From: Pantoea agglomerans
Lineage (GTDB): Bacteria > Pseudomonadota > Gammaproteobacteria > Enterobacterales > Enterobacteriaceae
DNA: 64,000 nucleotides
Direction of reading: 5' to 3'
NCBI RefSeq assembly: GCF_021397715.1
Contig: NZ_CP090207.1
Span: 682,001 to 746,000, forward strand
The stretch's first letter is position 1. The number at the start of each line of letters is the position of its first letter. The notes below the pieces were generated by a model, which was given only the letters and a program-made list of their open reading frames with translations, ran no database searches and was not told where the DNA came from. A program made the position numbers and the translations under genes. This document shows positions 27,786 to 39,553 of this stretch, in pieces.

Positions 27786-29003
27786 TGTTGCCAGACCCTG
27801 CGCGACGGCGTCAACCCGTCGTCGCGTTAACTCCTCCCGCACCTCAGCGCCTTTAAAACCCGCCTCGACCACCGCTTTGGTGGGTACTGCCTGAGCCAGC
27901 GCAAACGCGCGCCGCAGATAGTCGCCCTGCGGATAGGCCATGCTTTCCAGTCCGGCACGTCCGCGCGCATCGGCTTCGCTGGTCAGCGCCATCTGCTCGA
28001 CGCGCTGCGGCTTGCGCCAGGCATCGATCCGATCAAACAGTGCCACCAGCGAGTCAGCCGACTGGCGTTCAATGGTATGCACGATGTCGTGAAATTCGGT
28101 GACGATCAGCGCCAGATCGCGAATCGCATTCGGCACGCGCAGACGCTGGCAAATCGCTTCGACCAGCGGCACACCCGCCAGGCCATGCCCGTGATGGCTG
28201 GGCCATTTTTCAGGCGGCGTCAGCGCCTTACCGACGTCGTGGAACAGCGTGGCGAAACGCACCTCGACCGAGTCGGAGAGCGCTGCCGCCATAGTCAGCG
28301 TCATCAGAGTATGCACGCCGGTATCGATCTCCGGATGCCACTTCGCCGGCGCCGGAATGCCAAACAGGTTATCGAGTTCCGGAAACAGCACCTGCAACGC
28401 GCCACAGTCGCGCAGCACCTGGAAGTAAACCTGAGGATTACGGGTAGTCAGCGCTTTTTCCGTCTCTTTCCACACTCTTTCAGCCGTCAGGTGTGTCAGC
28501 TCGCCGCTGCTCGCCATCTGCTGCATCAGCTGCTGAGTCTCGTCGGCAATACGGAAGTTGAGATGGGCGAAACGGGCGGCAAAGCGCGCCACGCGCAACA
28601 CCCGCAGCGGATCTTCATTGAACGCATCGGAAACATGACGCAACTGGCGATCGGCGAGGTCGCGCTGACCGTGGTAGGGATCGACCAGCGTGCCGTTTTC
28701 ATCCTGCGCTATCGCATTGATGGTCAGATCGCGGCGTTGTAAGTCCTGCTCCAGCGTCACATCGGGCGCGGACCAGGTCACAAAACCGGTATAGCCTTTC
28801 CCGTTTTTCCGCTCGGTACGCGCCAGCGCATACTCTTCGCGGCTGTCAGGGTGCAGGAAAACGGGAAAGTCGCGACCGACCTGTTGATAGCCCTGCTCAA
28901 GCATGGCTTCGGGGGTCGCACCGACCACCACCCAATCTTTGTCTTTAACCGGCAGCTTCAGCAGTGCATCACGCACTGCGCCGCCCACAAGAAACGTCTT
29001 CAC
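27771..29003 (-). CDS. cca: CCA-adding tRNA nucleotidyltransferase / phosphohydrolase
   Basis: 410 residues from a GTG at 29003. This start was chosen because CTGGAG lies seven bases upstream and the product then begins [15 protein letters not shown] like E. coli Cca; an upstream ATG at 29036 adds an unrelated leader. The nucleotidyltransferase head shows the metal pair in DKDWVVVG and [12 protein letters not shown]-terminal HD domain ([10 protein letters not shown], residues ~250) gives phosphatase and phosphodiesterase activity. It repairs tRNA 3' ends. Confidence 0.96.
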   Translation of the reverse strand: MKTFLVGGAVRDALLKLPVKDKDWVVVGATPEAMLEQGYQQVGRDFPVFLHPDSREEYALARTERKNGKGYTGFVTWSAPDVTLEQDLQRRDLTINAIAQDENGTLVDPYHGQRDLADRQLRHVSDAFNEDPLRVLRVARFAARFAHLNFRIADETQQLMQQMASSGELTHLTAERVWKETEKALTTRNPQVYFQVLRDCGALQVLFPELDNLFGIPAPAKWHPEIDTGVHTLMTLTMAAALSDSVEVRFATLFHDVGKALTPPEKWPSHHGHGLAGVPLVEAICQRLRVPNAIRDLALIVTEFHDIVHTIERQSADSLVALFDRIDAWRKPQRVEQMALTSEADARGRAGLESMAYPQGDYLRRAFALAQAVPTKAVVEAGFKGAEVREELTRRRVDAVAQGLATPQPD

Positions 29004-29115
29004 GCAAAACTCCAGAGAAAAAGAAATGACCTGCACGCCAGTCGCCTCCCGCGCGACACTTCAGCGGTGCATGTTGCTCTATTGTTGCACAGATTCAGCA
29101 GATTGCAGGCATGCC

Positions 29116-29138
29116 AAAAGGGGGATCTGGCGATCCCC
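29116..29138 (-). terminator. Terminator after ygiM
   Basis: On the minus strand, GGGGATC-GCCA-GATCCCC is followed by a short T-run. Confidence 0.65.
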
Positions 29139-29161
29139 TGATGAAAAACGGCAGAGACGGG

Positions 29162-29782
29162 TCAGTTCATCCAGCGATCGTTTTTCTTACGGCGCGGCAG
29201 CATGTGCGGTAGCAGTAAACCTAACAGCAGGCCGACACCCAGCACGCCGCCGCCATACATAAACCACTGCATGATGATGGTCCGCTGCTTGTCATCCAGC
29301 TGAACGTTAGCCGCGCTGACTTTCTTCTGCGCCACAATCAGTTCGTTTTTCAGCTTCTGATTTTCGCCCTTCAGCCCGTTAATCACGCCGTCGCTGCTGG
29401 CGACTTTGTTCTGCATTTCAGCCGTGCGCTGATTCCAGCTGTTGTCGATATTATCCAGCTTGGCGGTGAGATCTTTGACCTGTTGTTCCAGCTGCGGCAC
29501 ACGGGTACGCAGGCTGGGACTGGCGCTCAACTGCGACAGCGGGATCCAGGTGGTGCGGCCTTCCGAGTCACGGATCTGGCCATAATGGGTATCGTTATTG
29601 GTCTGAAGCAGCTGCACCTCTTCCCCGGCATTCAGTTTACCGAGCAGGCGAAACTGATCGCCAGGTCCGCTGCGAACCCAGGTCGATAACTCATCAGACA
29701 CGTAGCGTTTTTCGTCGGCGTGGGCAGGTGCAAGGGTGCTGAGAGCCAGCAAAGTGAGTCCAGCGAGTGTAATTTTTTTCAT
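29162..29782 (-). CDS. ygiM: SH3-domain membrane protein YgiM (TIGR04211 family)
   Basis: 206 residues: a signal peptide ending APAHA (about residue 22), a bacterial SH3 domain (~25-90), a coiled coil (LEQQVKDLTAKLDNIDNSWN region, ~95-160) and a C-terminal membrane span (WFMYGGGVLGVGLLLGLLLP) with a basic tail. It is therefore a periplasmic protein anchored at its C-terminus. Function in the envelope is not well defined. Same neighbours (cca, ygiF) as in E. coli. Confidence 0.92.
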   Translation of the reverse strand: MKKITLAGLTLLALSTLAPAHADEKRYVSDELSTWVRSGPGDQFRLLGKLNAGEEVQLLQTNNDTHYGQIRDSEGRTTWIPLSQLSASPSLRTRVPQLEQQVKDLTAKLDNIDNSWNQRTAEMQNKVASSDGVINGLKGENQKLKNELIVAQKKVSAANVQLDDKQRTIIMQWFMYGGGVLGVGLLLGLLLPHMLPRRKKNDRWMN

Positions 29783-30054
29783 TCGATTTCGTTTTGCTTA
29801 GTCTGACTAAAAATTTACCGGCACAGTCTGGAGAGGCCTCGCATAAATCACTATGAGAACTATCCTGGTCTCATGAGAGTGCGAAAAGGTCTGCGAAAGC
29901 ACAAAGAAAGCAGAGACAGCGCGGCTTCTGTGCATTAATCTTCGCCTGATAACCCCTTGCCCTCCAGGCGACAGCATGAGTAACCTGCTGATTATCGCCT
30001 GAAATATGCAGGAAACATCCTCTTAAGTGCCAGCGGCGTAGTGAATAAAAAATT

Positions 30055-31371
30055 ATGACCATCGAAATCGAACTAAAGTTCATTGCAACTCCTCAGGCAG
30101 CCGGGAAACTGGCTGACCTTGTCGCGGCGTGGCCGCATCAGCATCAGCATCAGCCAGCGCGCGAGCTGACCAACATCTATTTTGAAACCGATGATAACCA
30201 GCTACGGCGCTGGGATATGGGCCTGCGGATCCGTGGCGTCGATAAGCGTTATGAGATGACGCTGAAAGCGGCCGGGCAAACGCTGGGCGGGCTGCATCAG
30301 CGGCCGGAATATAATGTCGATCTCAGCGAGCCGACGCTGGATATTGCGCAACTGCCTGCCGATATCTGGCCGAAGGGCACCGATATTGCGGCGTTACAGC
30401 AACGCTTACAGCCGCTGTTCACCACCCATTTTCAGCGTGAAGTCTGGTTGCTTACCGTGGGCGACAGCGAAATTGAGCTGGCGTTTGATCAGGGCGACGT
30501 CACGGCGGGTGAGCTGAGCGAACCGCTATGTGAAATCGAACTGGAATTAAAACGCGGCGAGCGTAAGGACATGCTGACCTTCGCGCAGCAGCTGGTGGCG
30601 ATCGGCGGTCTGCGGATGGGCAGCCTGAGTAAAGCGGCACGCGGCTATCAGCTGGCCCAGGGCAATCCGCCGCGCCAGCTGCGTCCTTTCCCGCTGCTGA
30701 AGGCCGGTAACAAAGCCACGGTGGAAGAGGGCATGGTGGCCGCGATGTCGGCCGGTCTCAGCCACTGGCAGTATCATGAAGAAGTCTGGCTGCGCGGCAA
30801 CGCGGCGGCGCAGGATGCAGTGCGCGAAGCGCTGGATGTGCTGCGTCAGGCATTTTCCCTGTTCGGCGCGCTGGTGCCGCGTAAAGCCAGCAGCGCCCTG
30901 CGTCAGCAACTGACCACGCTGGAAGAGACGCTGGTGAATGACGAGGTGGATGCCTCCGGCTTTTGCCTCTCATCACTGGCGGTGGAAACCCAGCTGGCGC
31001 TGACGCACTGGCTGGTGGAATCGCAGTGGCAACAATGGGTCGATGCCAAAGGCCAGACCAAGTTGCAGGGATCGTTTAAACGCTTTGGCGATATCATGCT
31101 GAGCCGCATTAACGCCGATCTCAAAGAGACCTTCAGCACCGTCAAACAGCCGAATGAGTATCAGGACAAAGCGACCCGCCTGGCGCGTCAGTTGCTGGCG
31201 GTCCATCTGCTGGCCGGTGCCTATCCGCAGGAAGATGTGGCGGTCTGGCTGGCACCCTGGCAGCAACTGTTGTCCGCGATCCACGAACAGCAGGAAGCCG
31301 GATTAGCCTGGCTGGCGTCGCAGGCGCTGAAACAGCCGCCATTCTGGCTGACCAGCGGGTCGGCACGCTAA
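30055..31371 (+). CDS. ygiF: Inorganic triphosphatase, CYTH plus CHAD domains
   Basis: 438 residues. The N-terminal CYTH domain begins with the ExExK signature (Glu4, Glu6, Lys8) and keeps the acidic and basic tunnel residues ([19 protein letters not shown]). The second half is a CHAD domain rich in His and basic residues. The E. coli homologue hydrolyses tripolyphosphate. It lies 28 bases before glnE and is probably co-transcribed with it. Confidence 0.94.
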   Translation: MTIEIELKFIATPQAAGKLADLVAAWPHQHQHQPARELTNIYFETDDNQLRRWDMGLRIRGVDKRYEMTLKAAGQTLGGLHQRPEYNVDLSEPTLDIAQLPADIWPKGTDIAALQQRLQPLFTTHFQREVWLLTVGDSEIELAFDQGDVTAGELSEPLCEIELELKRGERKDMLTFAQQLVAIGGLRMGSLSKAARGYQLAQGNPPRQLRPFPLLKAGNKATVEEGMVAAMSAGLSHWQYHEEVWLRGNAAAQDAVREALDVLRQAFSLFGALVPRKASSALRQQLTTLEETLVNDEVDASGFCLSSLAVETQLALTHWLVESQWQQWVDAKGQTKLQGSFKRFGDIMLSRINADLKETFSTVKQPNEYQDKATRLARQLLAVHLLAGAYPQEDVAVWLAPWQQLLSAIHEQQEAGLAWLASQALKQPPFWLTSGSAR

Positions 31372-31399
31372 TCGGATCGACGCCATCATGGAGGGATTT

Positions 31400-34252
31400 A
31401 TGTTGTCAGCAATTCCCACGTTGTTACGCGAACAGGCCGAACGCGCCGCGCAGCAGCTTAACGACTCCCTGACTTCGCTCAGCGCGGAGCAGGTCGCCGG
31501 GCTGGCTTTCAGTGATTTTGTGCTGGAAAACCTGCAACAGCATCCCGACTGGTGGCAGACGATCCGTGATACGCCGCCACAGCCAGACGAGTGGCAGCAC
31601 TATGCCGACTGGCTCAATCAGGTGATGGCGACGGTGGATAGCGAAGCCAGCCTGATGCGTGAGCTGCGGCTGTTTCGCCGCCAGATGCTGGTGCGTATCG
31701 CCTGGATGCAGTGCCTGCAACATGCCAGCACGGAACAGAGCCTGCAGCAGTTAAGCGTGCTGGCGGAAGTGTTAATCAGCCGGGCGCGCGACTGGGTTTA
31801 TCAGGATTGCTGCCGTGATTTTGGTACGCCCTGTAACGCTGACGGCGAAGCGCAGCCGATGCTGATCCTCGGCATGGGCAAGCTGGGTGGCGGCGAGCTG
31901 AATTTCTCTTCGGATATCGACCTGATTTTTGCCTGGCCGGAAAACGGCACGACCCGCGGTGGACGGCGTGAGCTCGATAACGCGCAGTTTTTTACCCGCA
32001 TGGGACAGCGGCTGATCAAAGTACTCGATCAGCCGACTATGGATGGCTTTGTTTACCGGGTTGATATGCGCCTGCGTCCGTTTGGCGACAGCGGTCCGCT
32101 GGTGATGAGCTTCGCCGCACTGGAAGATTATTACCAGGAGCAGGGCCGCGACTGGGAACGATACGCGATGGTCAAAGCGCGGCTGATGGGCGACGATCAC
32201 GATCGCTGGAGTATCGAGCTGCAGCAGATGCTGCGGCCGTTCGTCTACCGGCGTTATATCGACTTCAGCGTGATCCAGTCGCTGCGTAACATGAAAGGGA
32301 TGATCAGCCGGGAAGTCCGCCGTCGTGGCCTGAAGAACAATATCAAGCTGGGCGCGGGCGGCATCCGTGAAACCGAATTTATCGTTCAGGTATTTCAGCT
32401 GATTCGCGGTGGACGTGAGCGCTCGCTACAGCTGCGCGCTCTGCTGCCGACGCTGGAGGCGATTAAAGCGCTGGCGTTACTGCCGACAGAACAGGTGGAT
32501 GCGCTGCGTGAAGCCTATCTGTTTTTGCGGCGGCTGGAGAATCTGCTGCAAAGCCTGGGCGACGAGCAGACCCAGACCTTACCCGAAGATGAACTCCATC
32601 GCGCCCGTCTGGCGTGGGCAATGGACTGTGCCGACTGGCCAGCTCTGATGGCTGCACTTGAACGTCAGATGGCGGCGGTTCGCGCCATTTTTGATGAGCT
32701 GATTGGTGAAGATACCCCCGAAATCGGCGATCAGCGCGAGCTGGCGGAGTACCAGATGCTGTGGCAGGACCCGCTGGAGGAGAGCGAGCTGGCCCCGCTG
32801 GTGCCGCAACTCAGCGATGAACAGTGCCGCACGCTGCACCAGACGCTGGAGGCGTTTCGCCAGGATATCAGCCGTCGCACCATCGGCCCGCGCGGCCGCC
32901 AGGCGCTGGATCAACTGATGCCGCGTCTGCTAAGCGAAGTCTGCCCACGCGACGATGCTGCCGTCACCCTCAGCCGTCTGACGCCGTTGCTGCTTGGCGT
33001 GCTGACCCGCAGCACCTATCTGGAGTTACTCACTGAATATCATGGCGCGCTGCGTCATTTGATCCGGCTGTGCGCCGCGTCACCGATGGTGGCCAGCCAG
33101 CTGGCACGGCATCCATTATTGCTGGATGAACTGCTCGATCCGGCTACGCTCTATCAGCCAACCGCCACCGATGCCTACCGCGATGAACTGCGTCAGTACC
33201 TGATGCGAATCCCCACTGACGATGAAGAGCAGCAGCTGGAGGCGGTGCGGCAGTTTAAGCAGGCGCAGCATCTGCGCATCGCCGCCGCCGACATCGCCGG
33301 CACGCTGCCGGTGATGAAAGTCAGCGATCACCTGACCTGGCTGGCTGAAGCGATCATCGAATCGGTGGTGCGCCAGGCCTGGCATATGATGGTCCAGCGC
33401 TACGGGCGGCCGTCGCACCTGAGTAATGAGCATGAACGTGGCTTTGCGGTGCTGGGCTACGGCAAGCTGGGCGGCTGGGAGCTGGGATACAGCTCCGATC
33501 TCGATCTGGTCTTCCTGCACGATTGTCCGGCCGATGCGGTCACCGACGGCGAACGCAGCATTGATGGCCGCCAGTTCTATCTGCGCCTTGCTCAGCGCAT
33601 CATGCATCTGTTCAGTACCCGCACCTCATCCGGCATTCTGTATGAGGTGGATGCGCGATTACGGCCTTCCGGCGCGGCGGGGATGCTGGTCAGCACCTTT
33701 GAGGCGTATGAGGAGTATCAGCGCAGTGAGGCCTGGACCTGGGAGCATCAGGCGCTGGTGCGGGCGCGCGTGGTGTTTGGCGAGCCGGCGCTGGGTGAAC
33801 GTTTTAACGCTATCCGTCAGGCGATTCTCTGCCTGCCGCGTCCCGCGGAGGCGTTACAGACGGAAGTGCGCGAGATGCGTGAAAAGATGCGCGCTCACCT
33901 CAGTAACCGGCATAAAGGGCGCTGGGAGATTAAAACCGATCAGGGCGGTATCACCGACATTGAATTCATCGCCCAATATCTTGTCTTACGCTACGCCGCT
34001 GAACAACCGGAGCTCACGCGCTGGTCCGACAATGTGCGTATTTTTGAACTGATGGCGAAATACCATAAAATACCCGCCGATGAAGCGCAGGCGCTGACCC
34101 AGGCGTACGTTACGCTGCGCGATGCGTTACATCATCGGGCATTGCAGGAACTGCCCGGCCATGTGGAGCCGGATGCTTTCGCCGCCGAGCGGCAAACGGT
34201 TGTTGCCAGCTGGCAGCGCTGGCTGAACTCGCCAGCGTCTCTCCCGGCGTGA
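31400..34252 (+). CDS. glnE: Glutamine synthetase adenylyltransferase / deadenylylase
   Basis: 950 residues. Two nucleotidyltransferase domains each carry the GxGKLGGxELxxSSDxDL motif ([18 protein letters not shown] near residue 160 and [18 protein letters not shown] near 687). The N-terminal one deadenylylates glutamine synthetase and the C-terminal one adenylylates it, under PII control. The start was set at 31400 because GGAGGG at 31390-31395 is a strong ribosome site; the ATG at 31388 would overlap it. Confidence 0.97.
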   Translation: MLSAIPTLLREQAERAAQQLNDSLTSLSAEQVAGLAFSDFVLENLQQHPDWWQTIRDTPPQPDEWQHYADWLNQVMATVDSEASLMRELRLFRRQMLVRIAWMQCLQHASTEQSLQQLSVLAEVLISRARDWVYQDCCRDFGTPCNADGEAQPMLILGMGKLGGGELNFSSDIDLIFAWPENGTTRGGRRELDNAQFFTRMGQRLIKVLDQPTMDGFVYRVDMRLRPFGDSGPLVMSFAALEDYYQEQGRDWERYAMVKARLMGDDHDRWSIELQQMLRPFVYRRYIDFSVIQSLRNMKGMISREVRRRGLKNNIKLGAGGIRETEFIVQVFQLIRGGRERSLQLRALLPTLEAIKALALLPTEQVDALREAYLFLRRLENLLQSLGDEQTQTLPEDELHRARLAWAMDCADWPALMAALERQMAAVRAIFDELIGEDTPEIGDQRELAEYQMLWQDPLEESELAPLVPQLSDEQCRTLHQTLEAFRQDISRRTIGPRGRQALDQLMPRLLSEVCPRDDAAVTLSRLTPLLLGVLTRSTYLELLTEYHGALRHLIRLCAASPMVASQLARHPLLLDELLDPATLYQPTATDAYRDELRQYLMRIPTDDEEQQLEAVRQFKQAQHLRIAAADIAGTLPVMKVSDHLTWLAEAIIESVVRQAWHMMVQRYGRPSHLSNEHERGFAVLGYGKLGGWELGYSSDLDLVFLHDCPADAVTDGERSIDGRQFYLRLAQRIMHLFSTRTSSGILYEVDARLRPSGAAGMLVSTFEAYEEYQRSEAWTWEHQALVRARVVFGEPALGERFNAIRQAILCLPRPAEALQTEVREMREKMRAHLSNRHKGRWEIKTDQGGITDIEFIAQYLVLRYAAEQPELTRWSDNVRIFELMAKYHKIPADEAQALTQAYVTLRDALHHRALQELPGHVEPDAFAAERQTVVASWQRWLNSPASLPA

Positions 34253-34321
34253 TGCTGATAGCACAAATCGCAACTGTGCTATCATCCGCGCACTATTTTA
34301 ATGCAGTCTGGAGTGTCTGGA

Positions 34322-35749
34322 ATGAAAGTTACTCTGCCCGCGTTCGGCCAAGCCTCAGTGCTGGTCGTTGGCGATGTGATGTTGGATCGTTACTGGTATG
34401 GCCCTACCAGCCGTATCTCCCCTGAAGCCCCGGTTCCGGTGGTGAAAGTGGACACCGTTGAGGAGCGTCCTGGCGGCGCAGCAAACGTGGCGATGAACAT
34501 TGCAGCACTCGGTGCCGCCTCACGCCTGATTGGCCTGACCGGCGAAGATGATGCGGCGCGCGTGTTGAGTAACACGCTGAAAGACGTCAATGTACATTGC
34601 GATTTCGTGGCGGTGAAAAGCCATCCGACCATCACCAAGCTGCGCGTGCTGTCACGCAACCAGCAGCTGATCCGCCTCGATTTTGAAGAGGGTTTCGATC
34701 AGGTCGATCCTGAGCCGATCCACCAAAAAATGCGGGCTTCGCTGGCGGCTGCGGGCGCACTGGTACTGTCGGACTACGCCAAAGGCGCACTCTGCAGCGT
34801 GCAGACGATGATCGCTCTGGCGCGTGAAGCAAACGTCCCGGTGCTGATCGATCCGAAAGGCACCGACTTTGCCCGCTACCGTGGTGCAACGCTTCTGACG
34901 CCGAATCTCTCTGAGTTTGAAGCGGTGGTCGGTAAGTGTAAGAACGAAGAGGAGATCGTAGCACGCGGTATGCAGCTGATCGCCGATTTTGATCTCTCCG
35001 CGCTGCTGGTGACCCGCTCAGAAAATGGCATGACGCTGCTGCAGCCAGGCAAAGCGCCGTTGCATCTGCCGACCCAGGCGCAGGAAGTCTATGACGTGAC
35101 CGGCGCAGGTGACACGGTGATTGGCGTGCTGGCGGCGGCGTTAGCGGCCGGTGACTCGCTGGAAGAGGCCTGTTTCCTTGCCAATGCTGCCGCAGGTGTG
35201 GTGGTGGGTAAACTGGGTACCTCAACCGTCAGCACGGTTGAGCTGGAAAATGCAATTCACGCCCGTCCGGAACAGGGCTTTGGCATCATGACCGAAGCTG
35301 AACTGAAAGCGGCGGTGGAGATGGCACGCCGGCGCGGTGAAAAAGTGGTGATGACCAACGGCGTATTCGACATTCTCCATGCCGGCCACGTCTCCTATCT
35401 GGCCAATGCGCGCAAGCTGGGCGATCGCCTGATTGTCGCGGTAAACAGCGATGCCTCAACCAAACGCCTGAAGGGCGAAAGCCGCCCGGTTAACCCGCAG
35501 GAAAACCGCATGATCGTACTGGGTGCGCTGGAAGCGGTAGATTGGGTGGTGGTGTTTGAAGAGGATACGCCGCAGCGGCTGATTGCCAGCATCCTGCCGG
35601 ATCTGCTGGTGAAAGGCGGCGATTACAAGCCGGATGAGATTGCGGGCAGTAAAGAGGTGTGGGCCAATGGCGGTGATGTGCAGGTGCTGAATTTTGAAGA
35701 TGGCATCTCAACCACCAATATCATCAAAACCATTCGCGGCGACAGTTAA
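34322..35749 (+). CDS. hldE: Bifunctional heptose-7-phosphate kinase / heptose-1-phosphate adenylyltransferase
   Basis: 475 residues. The N-terminal ribokinase-like domain (residues 1-~315) ends with the [11 protein letters not shown] active-site motif. The C-terminal cytidylyltransferase-like domain begins about residue 343 with [16 protein letters not shown]. It makes ADP-heptose for the lipopolysaccharide inner core. The ATG at 34322 was preferred to one seven codons earlier because it matches the family N-terminus. Confidence 0.97.
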   Translation: MKVTLPAFGQASVLVVGDVMLDRYWYGPTSRISPEAPVPVVKVDTVEERPGGAANVAMNIAALGAASRLIGLTGEDDAARVLSNTLKDVNVHCDFVAVKSHPTITKLRVLSRNQQLIRLDFEEGFDQVDPEPIHQKMRASLAAAGALVLSDYAKGALCSVQTMIALAREANVPVLIDPKGTDFARYRGATLLTPNLSEFEAVVGKCKNEEEIVARGMQLIADFDLSALLVTRSENGMTLLQPGKAPLHLPTQAQEVYDVTGAGDTVIGVLAAALAAGDSLEEACFLANAAAGVVVGKLGTSTVSTVELENAIHARPEQGFGIMTEAELKAAVEMARRRGEKVVMTNGVFDILHAGHVSYLANARKLGDRLIVAVNSDASTKRLKGESRPVNPQENRMIVLGALEAVDWVVVFEEDTPQRLIASILPDLLVKGGDYKPDEIAGSKEVWANGGDVQVLNFEDGISTTNIIKTIRGDS

Positions 35750-35791
35750 CACCCGAAGTCAGCGGGAGACCGGCTCCCGCTAAACTGATTC

Positions 35792-36214
35792 TTAGTGGTT
35801 ACTGTCGTTATCAGTCTTAACCACATCCGCAGGATTAATGGCTGACGGTGCCGGTGAAGCGGCAGGGGATGTCGCAGCACCCGCAGTGGCAGTGTTAGCC
35901 GTGGCGGCACCGGTCACAGCCGGAGTCACCGTCGCGGCAGAGGCGTTAGCCGTTGGCGGTGTGCTGCTACCGCCGCTCTGGCTTTCCAGCTGCGCCAGAC
36001 GCTGCTCCAGCGCCGCCAGTTTCTCCCGCGTGCGCAGTAACACCTGGGTCTGCACATCAAACTCTTCACGGTTGACCAGATCCATACGCGTCAGCTGCGC
36101 CTGCAGAACCTGACGAATTTTCTTTTCGACATCATCACCAAACTCACGTACCCCTTTCGGCATCGCTTCGTGAACCTGACGTGCAAGTTGTTCAATTTTT
36201 TTCGTGTCGATCAT
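35792..36214 (-). CDS. ubiK: Ubiquinone biosynthesis accessory factor UbiK with extended C-terminal tail
   Basis: The first ~85 residues match E. coli UbiK/YqiC ([20 protein letters not shown] to a coiled coil ending [12 protein letters not shown]). E. coli UbiK has 96 residues, whereas this protein has 140. The extra part is a low-complexity Ala/Thr/Pro/Ser tail (about residues 83-132) ending in a short charged segment. UbiK binds UbiJ and lipids and supports the aerobic ubiquinone-synthesis complex. The tail is probably disordered and its role unknown. The gene is divergent from ribB. Confidence 0.93.
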   Translation of the reverse strand: MIDTKKIEQLARQVHEAMPKGVREFGDDVEKKIRQVLQAQLTRMDLVNREEFDVQTQVLLRTREKLAALEQRLAQLESQSGGSSTPPTANASAATVTPAVTGAATANTATAGAATSPAASPAPSAINPADVVKTDNDSNH

Positions 36215-36349
36215 GATGATTTCCTGGTTTCGGGGAGCTGTGTCAGCATTTTACTAACCTGATAACGGTTAAGTGTAATGCCAGAAATGAAAAGGATAAA
36301 CCTCAAATCGGCAACGCAGGAAATGCAAAAGCAATTGCACTATTGATGA

Positions 36350-36378
36350 TTGCCGCTCCAGATAATCAGCGCTATAGT
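36350..36378 (+). promoter_or_regulatory. Promoter of the ribB riboswitch leader
   Basis: TTGCCG (36350-36355), a 17-base spacer and TATAGT (36373-36378) lie just upstream of the FMN element. Confidence 0.7.
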
Positions 36379-36386
36379 AAAACCGC

Positions 36387-36541
36387 TTATTCTCAGGGCG
36401 GGGCGCAATTCCCCACCGGCGGTAAATCAGCCCAGGCTGAAAGCCCGCGAGCGCTTCATGATGATGAAAATTCGCCATGAAGGTCAGCAGATCCGGTGTA
36501 ATTCCGGGGCCGACGGTTACAGTCCGGATGGGAGAGGGTAA
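36387..36541 (+). ncRNA. FMN riboswitch (RFN element)
   Basis: The conserved RFN blocks are all present: TCAGGGCGGGG, CCCCACCGGCGGTAA, AGCCCGCGAGC, GGTCAGCAGATCCGGTG, ATTCCGGGGCCGACGGT and GGATGGGAGAGGGTAAC. It binds FMN and lowers ribB expression when flavin is plentiful. About 110 bases follow before the ribB start, which would hold the expression platform. Confidence 0.97.
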
Positions 36542-36653
36542 CGACTTCTGTCGGACAACTGTGTCTGCTTCACGTTATTGCCACGTCTTTTTGACGTCAC
36601 TCCTAAGCACGCCCTGATTCTGGTAACCCATACATTTAAAGGTTTTTATTACC

Positions 36654-37310
36654 ATGAATCAGACGCTACTTTCTGAATTTGGCACGCCTGAACAGCGTGT
36701 AGAACGTGCTATCGCCGCCCTGCGTGAGGGACGCGGTGTGATGGTACTCGACGATGAAAATCGTGAAAACGAAGGCGATATGATCTTCGCCGCCGAAACC
36801 ATGACCGTTGAACAGATGGCGCTGACCATTCGCCACGGTAGCGGCATTGTCTGCCTGTGTCTGACCGAAGAGCGTCGTCAGCAGTTAGATCTGCCGATGA
36901 TGGTGGAGAACAACACCAGCTCTTACGGCACCGGTTTCACCGTAACGATTGAAGCGGCCGAAGGCGTCACCACCGGTGTTTCTGCTCAGGACCGGATTAC
37001 CACTATTCGTGCCGCGATTGCGGATAACGCGAAACCCACCGATCTGAATCGTCCTGGTCATGTCTTCCCGCTGCGCGCGCGCGAAGGCGGCGTACTGACC
37101 CGTGGCGGTCACACCGAAGCCACCATCGACTTAGTGACCCTGGCGGGCTTCAAGCCGGCGGGCGTGCTGTGTGAACTGACCAACGATGACGGCACCATGG
37201 CCCATGCGCCTGAAGCCATTACGTTTGCCAGACAACACAATATGCCGGTGGTGACCATTGAAGATTTAGTGGCCTGGCGTCGCAACCACGAAACGCGTCA
37301 CGCCAGCTAA
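36654..37310 (+). CDS. ribB: 3,4-dihydroxy-2-butanone-4-phosphate synthase
   Basis: 218 residues, single-domain form as in E. coli. The acidic loop [10 protein letters not shown] (residues ~34-43) and [22 protein letters not shown] substrate segment (~133-150) are present. It converts ribulose 5-phosphate to the four-carbon unit of riboflavin and is controlled by the FMN riboswitch directly upstream. Confidence 0.97.
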   Translation: MNQTLLSEFGTPEQRVERAIAALREGRGVMVLDDENRENEGDMIFAAETMTVEQMALTIRHGSGIVCLCLTEERRQQLDLPMMVENNTSSYGTGFTVTIEAAEGVTTGVSAQDRITTIRAAIADNAKPTDLNRPGHVFPLRAREGGVLTRGGHTEATIDLVTLAGFKPAGVLCELTNDDGTMAHAPEAITFARQHNMPVVTIEDLVAWRRNHETRHAS

Positions 37311-37328
37311 TCAGCAGCCTGATGATGA

Positions 37329-37359
37329 GGTGAAACAGGCCAGCCCGGCCTGTTTCACC
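37329..37359. terminator. Strong hairpin after ribB
   Basis: A perfect 13-bp stem (GGTGAAACAGGCC / GGCCTGTTTCACC) with a five-base loop but no T-run. It may protect the ribB mRNA 3' end or act with Rho; a classical terminator is not shown. Confidence 0.5.
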
Positions 37360-37561
37360 GGTGATTCATCCACACGCGCTTCTGTCGCGGCGCTCTGAGC
37401 CGTCAGTCCGCCTTCGTCTGGCGGTATCCGTGAACGATCAGCTTCCTTAACCCCAATCTTATTCAGATTTTCTGAGCATCTTCATCAGGCTTATCCGCGT
37501 GATATAGCGGGTAAAGCGCGTATCGTAGTGGCTATCAAACATTCAATTCTGAGAACCCATT

Positions 37562-38347
37562 ATGAGTCAGTCACGTATGCCAGCGCTGTTTCTGGGCCAC
37601 GGCAGTCCAATGAATGCCCTGGAAGAGAACCGCTATACCACCGCGTGGCGTCAGGCCGGCGATTCCCTGCCGCGACCCCGCGCCATTATTGCGGTCTCCG
37701 CTCACTGGTATACAACCGGCACCGCGGTCACGGCGATGGCACAGCCCCGCACGCTGCATGACTTTGGCGGTTTTCCGCAGGCGCTGTTTGATACCCGCTA
37801 TCCGGCACCGGGATCGCCCGAACTGGCTGAACAACTGGTCAGGCAGTTAGCGCCGATTCCGGTACGGCTGGATCACGAATGGGGATTCGATCACGGTTCG
37901 TGGGGCGTATTGATCAAGATGTATCCGCAGGCGGATATTCCGGTGGTGCAGTTAAGCATCGACAGCACCAAGCCGCCGGCCTGGCATTATGAGCTGGGTC
38001 AGAAGATGGCGGCGCTGCGCGACGAAGGCGTGATGATCGTTGCCAGCGGCAACGTGGTGCATAACCTGAGAAAGGTGCGCTGGGACGGCGGTGACGAAGT
38101 CTATCCGTGGGCCAGCAGTTTTGAGCAGTTTGTGCGTGACAACCTGGCGGCAGAAGGTGACGCGGCATCGCATCCACTGGTCAACTTTATGCAGCATCCC
38201 GGCGCAGCGCTCTCTAACCCGACGCCGGAGCATTATCTGCCGTTGCTTTACGTGCTGGGCTCGCGTCAGAAAGGCGAAGCGATCACCATTCCGGTGGATG
38301 GCATCGAGATGGGTGCAATCAGCATGTTGTCAGTGCAGGTCGGCTGA
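37562..38347 (+). CDS. ygiD: 4,5-DOPA-extradiol-dioxygenase family protein
   Basis: 261 residues of the class III extradiol dioxygenase fold. Likely metal-binding His residues occur in LGHGSPMNA near the N-terminus, SAHWYT near residue 43 and NVVHNLR mid-protein. The E. coli YgiD opens the ring of L-DOPA to betalamic-acid-type products; the physiological substrate is unclear. Same position beside ygiC as in E. coli. Confidence 0.93.
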   Translation: MSQSRMPALFLGHGSPMNALEENRYTTAWRQAGDSLPRPRAIIAVSAHWYTTGTAVTAMAQPRTLHDFGGFPQALFDTRYPAPGSPELAEQLVRQLAPIPVRLDHEWGFDHGSWGVLIKMYPQADIPVVQLSIDSTKPPAWHYELGQKMAALRDEGVMIVASGNVVHNLRKVRWDGGDEVYPWASSFEQFVRDNLAAEGDAASHPLVNFMQHPGAALSNPTPEHYLPLLYVLGSRQKGEAITIPVDGIEMGAISMLSVQVG

Positions 38348-38351
38348 ATGC

Positions 38352-38376
38352 AAACAGACCCAGGGCGGGTCTGTTT
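38352..38376. terminator. Bidirectional terminator between ygiD and ygiC
   Basis: Perfect 10-bp stem AAACAGACCC / GGGTCTGTTT with a five-base loop. Confidence 0.7.
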
Positions 38377-38385
38377 GTCAGGGCA

Positions 38386-39546
38386 TTAATCGATAAAGGC
38401 GTGCGGATAGAAGCGGGAGAGATCCTGAGTGATCAGATCGCGATCTTCACGCAGGCCGATACCAGCCGGTTGATCGTCGATCAGCCAGCTACCGATCAGC
38501 GTGTAGCTGTCGCCAAATTTGGGCAGCGGATGGAACTGCTGGACGATCATCCCTTCTTCGCCATACGGGCCGTCAACGCGGGCAATCTCCTGACCGTTTT
38601 CGACGATACGAATATTGGCGCCTTCGCGCGAGAACAGGGGTTTCACCACATATTTGTCCATCGGCGGCACGTCGTCTTCGGCAAAGTATGCGGGCAGCAG
38701 GTTAGGATGATTCGGGAACATCTGCCACAGCATCGGCAGCAGCGCTTTGTTCGACAGAATGCTTTTCCACGCCGGTTCCAGCCAGCGTACCCCGGCATCG
38801 CCCAGCTTGGTGGAAAACATCTCGCGCAGCATGAACTCCCACGGATAGAGCTTAAACAGGTTGCTGATCACCTGGTCATGGACGTCGGTAAACTCACCTT
38901 TTTCACCCAGACCAATTTCATCCATGTAGAGAAACTCGCTCGGCAGGCCCGCTTCGGTAGCGCAATCCTGCAGATACTGCACCGTGCCACGATCTTCGTC
39001 AGTGTCACGACAGCAGGCGAAATGCAGCCAGTTAAAACCGTGCTGCTGATGCAACGCCGCAAAGCGTTCAATCAGCTTCTCCTGCAGGCTGTTGAACTGA
39101 TCGCTGCCTGCGGGTAACTGTCCGGCGCTGAGCTGGTCTTCCAGCCAGAGCCACTGGAAAAACGCCGCTTCATACAGCGAGGTGGGCGTATCCGCGTTGT
39201 TCTCCAGTAATTTGGCATCGCTCTTGCCATCCCAGGCGAGATCGAGACGGGAATAGAGCGAAGGCTGACGCTGATGCCAGGAATCACGCACGAAATCCCA
39301 GGTATGTTTGGGAATGCGGAATTTGGTCAGCAACGCCTCGCTGTTAACGACTTTGTCGACCACCTGCAGGCACATCTGATGCAGCTCAGCGGTAACCTCT
39401 TCGAGCTGTTCGATCTGCGCCAGCGTGAACTGGTAGTAAGCATCTTCACACCAGTAGGGCTCGCCATGCATGGTATGAAAACGAAAACCGAACTCGGTGG
39501 CTTTTTCCCGCCAGCCTGGGCGTTCTGAAATGGCAATGCGTTGCAT
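38386..39546 (-). CDS. ygiC: ATP-grasp protein YgiC, glutathionylspermidine-synthase-like
   Basis: 386 residues from the ATG at 39546 ([12 protein letters not shown]), the same length as E. coli YgiC; an upstream in-frame start would run into ygiB. The C-terminal ATP-grasp shows [17 protein letters not shown] (residue ~290) and the end [12 protein letters not shown]. Homologous to the synthetase half of glutathionylspermidine synthase, but the E. coli protein has not been shown to make that product. It follows ygiB by seven bases, so the two form an operon. Confidence 0.92.
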   Translation of the reverse strand: MQRIAISERPGWREKATEFGFRFHTMHGEPYWCEDAYYQFTLAQIEQLEEVTAELHQMCLQVVDKVVNSEALLTKFRIPKHTWDFVRDSWHQRQPSLYSRLDLAWDGKSDAKLLENNADTPTSLYEAAFFQWLWLEDQLSAGQLPAGSDQFNSLQEKLIERFAALHQQHGFNWLHFACCRDTDEDRGTVQYLQDCATEAGLPSEFLYMDEIGLGEKGEFTDVHDQVISNLFKLYPWEFMLREMFSTKLGDAGVRWLEPAWKSILSNKALLPMLWQMFPNHPNLLPAYFAEDDVPPMDKYVVKPLFSREGANIRIVENGQEIARVDGPYGEEGMIVQQFHPLPKFGDSYTLIGSWLIDDQPAGIGLREDRDLITQDLSRFYPHAFID

Positions 39547-39553
39547 CGGGGCG

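Noticed and set aside
37360..37561. Possible CRISPR or repeat array between ribB and ygiD
   Set aside because: Only one hairpin is present; there are no regularly spaced repeats. No CRISPR array was seen anywhere in the window.
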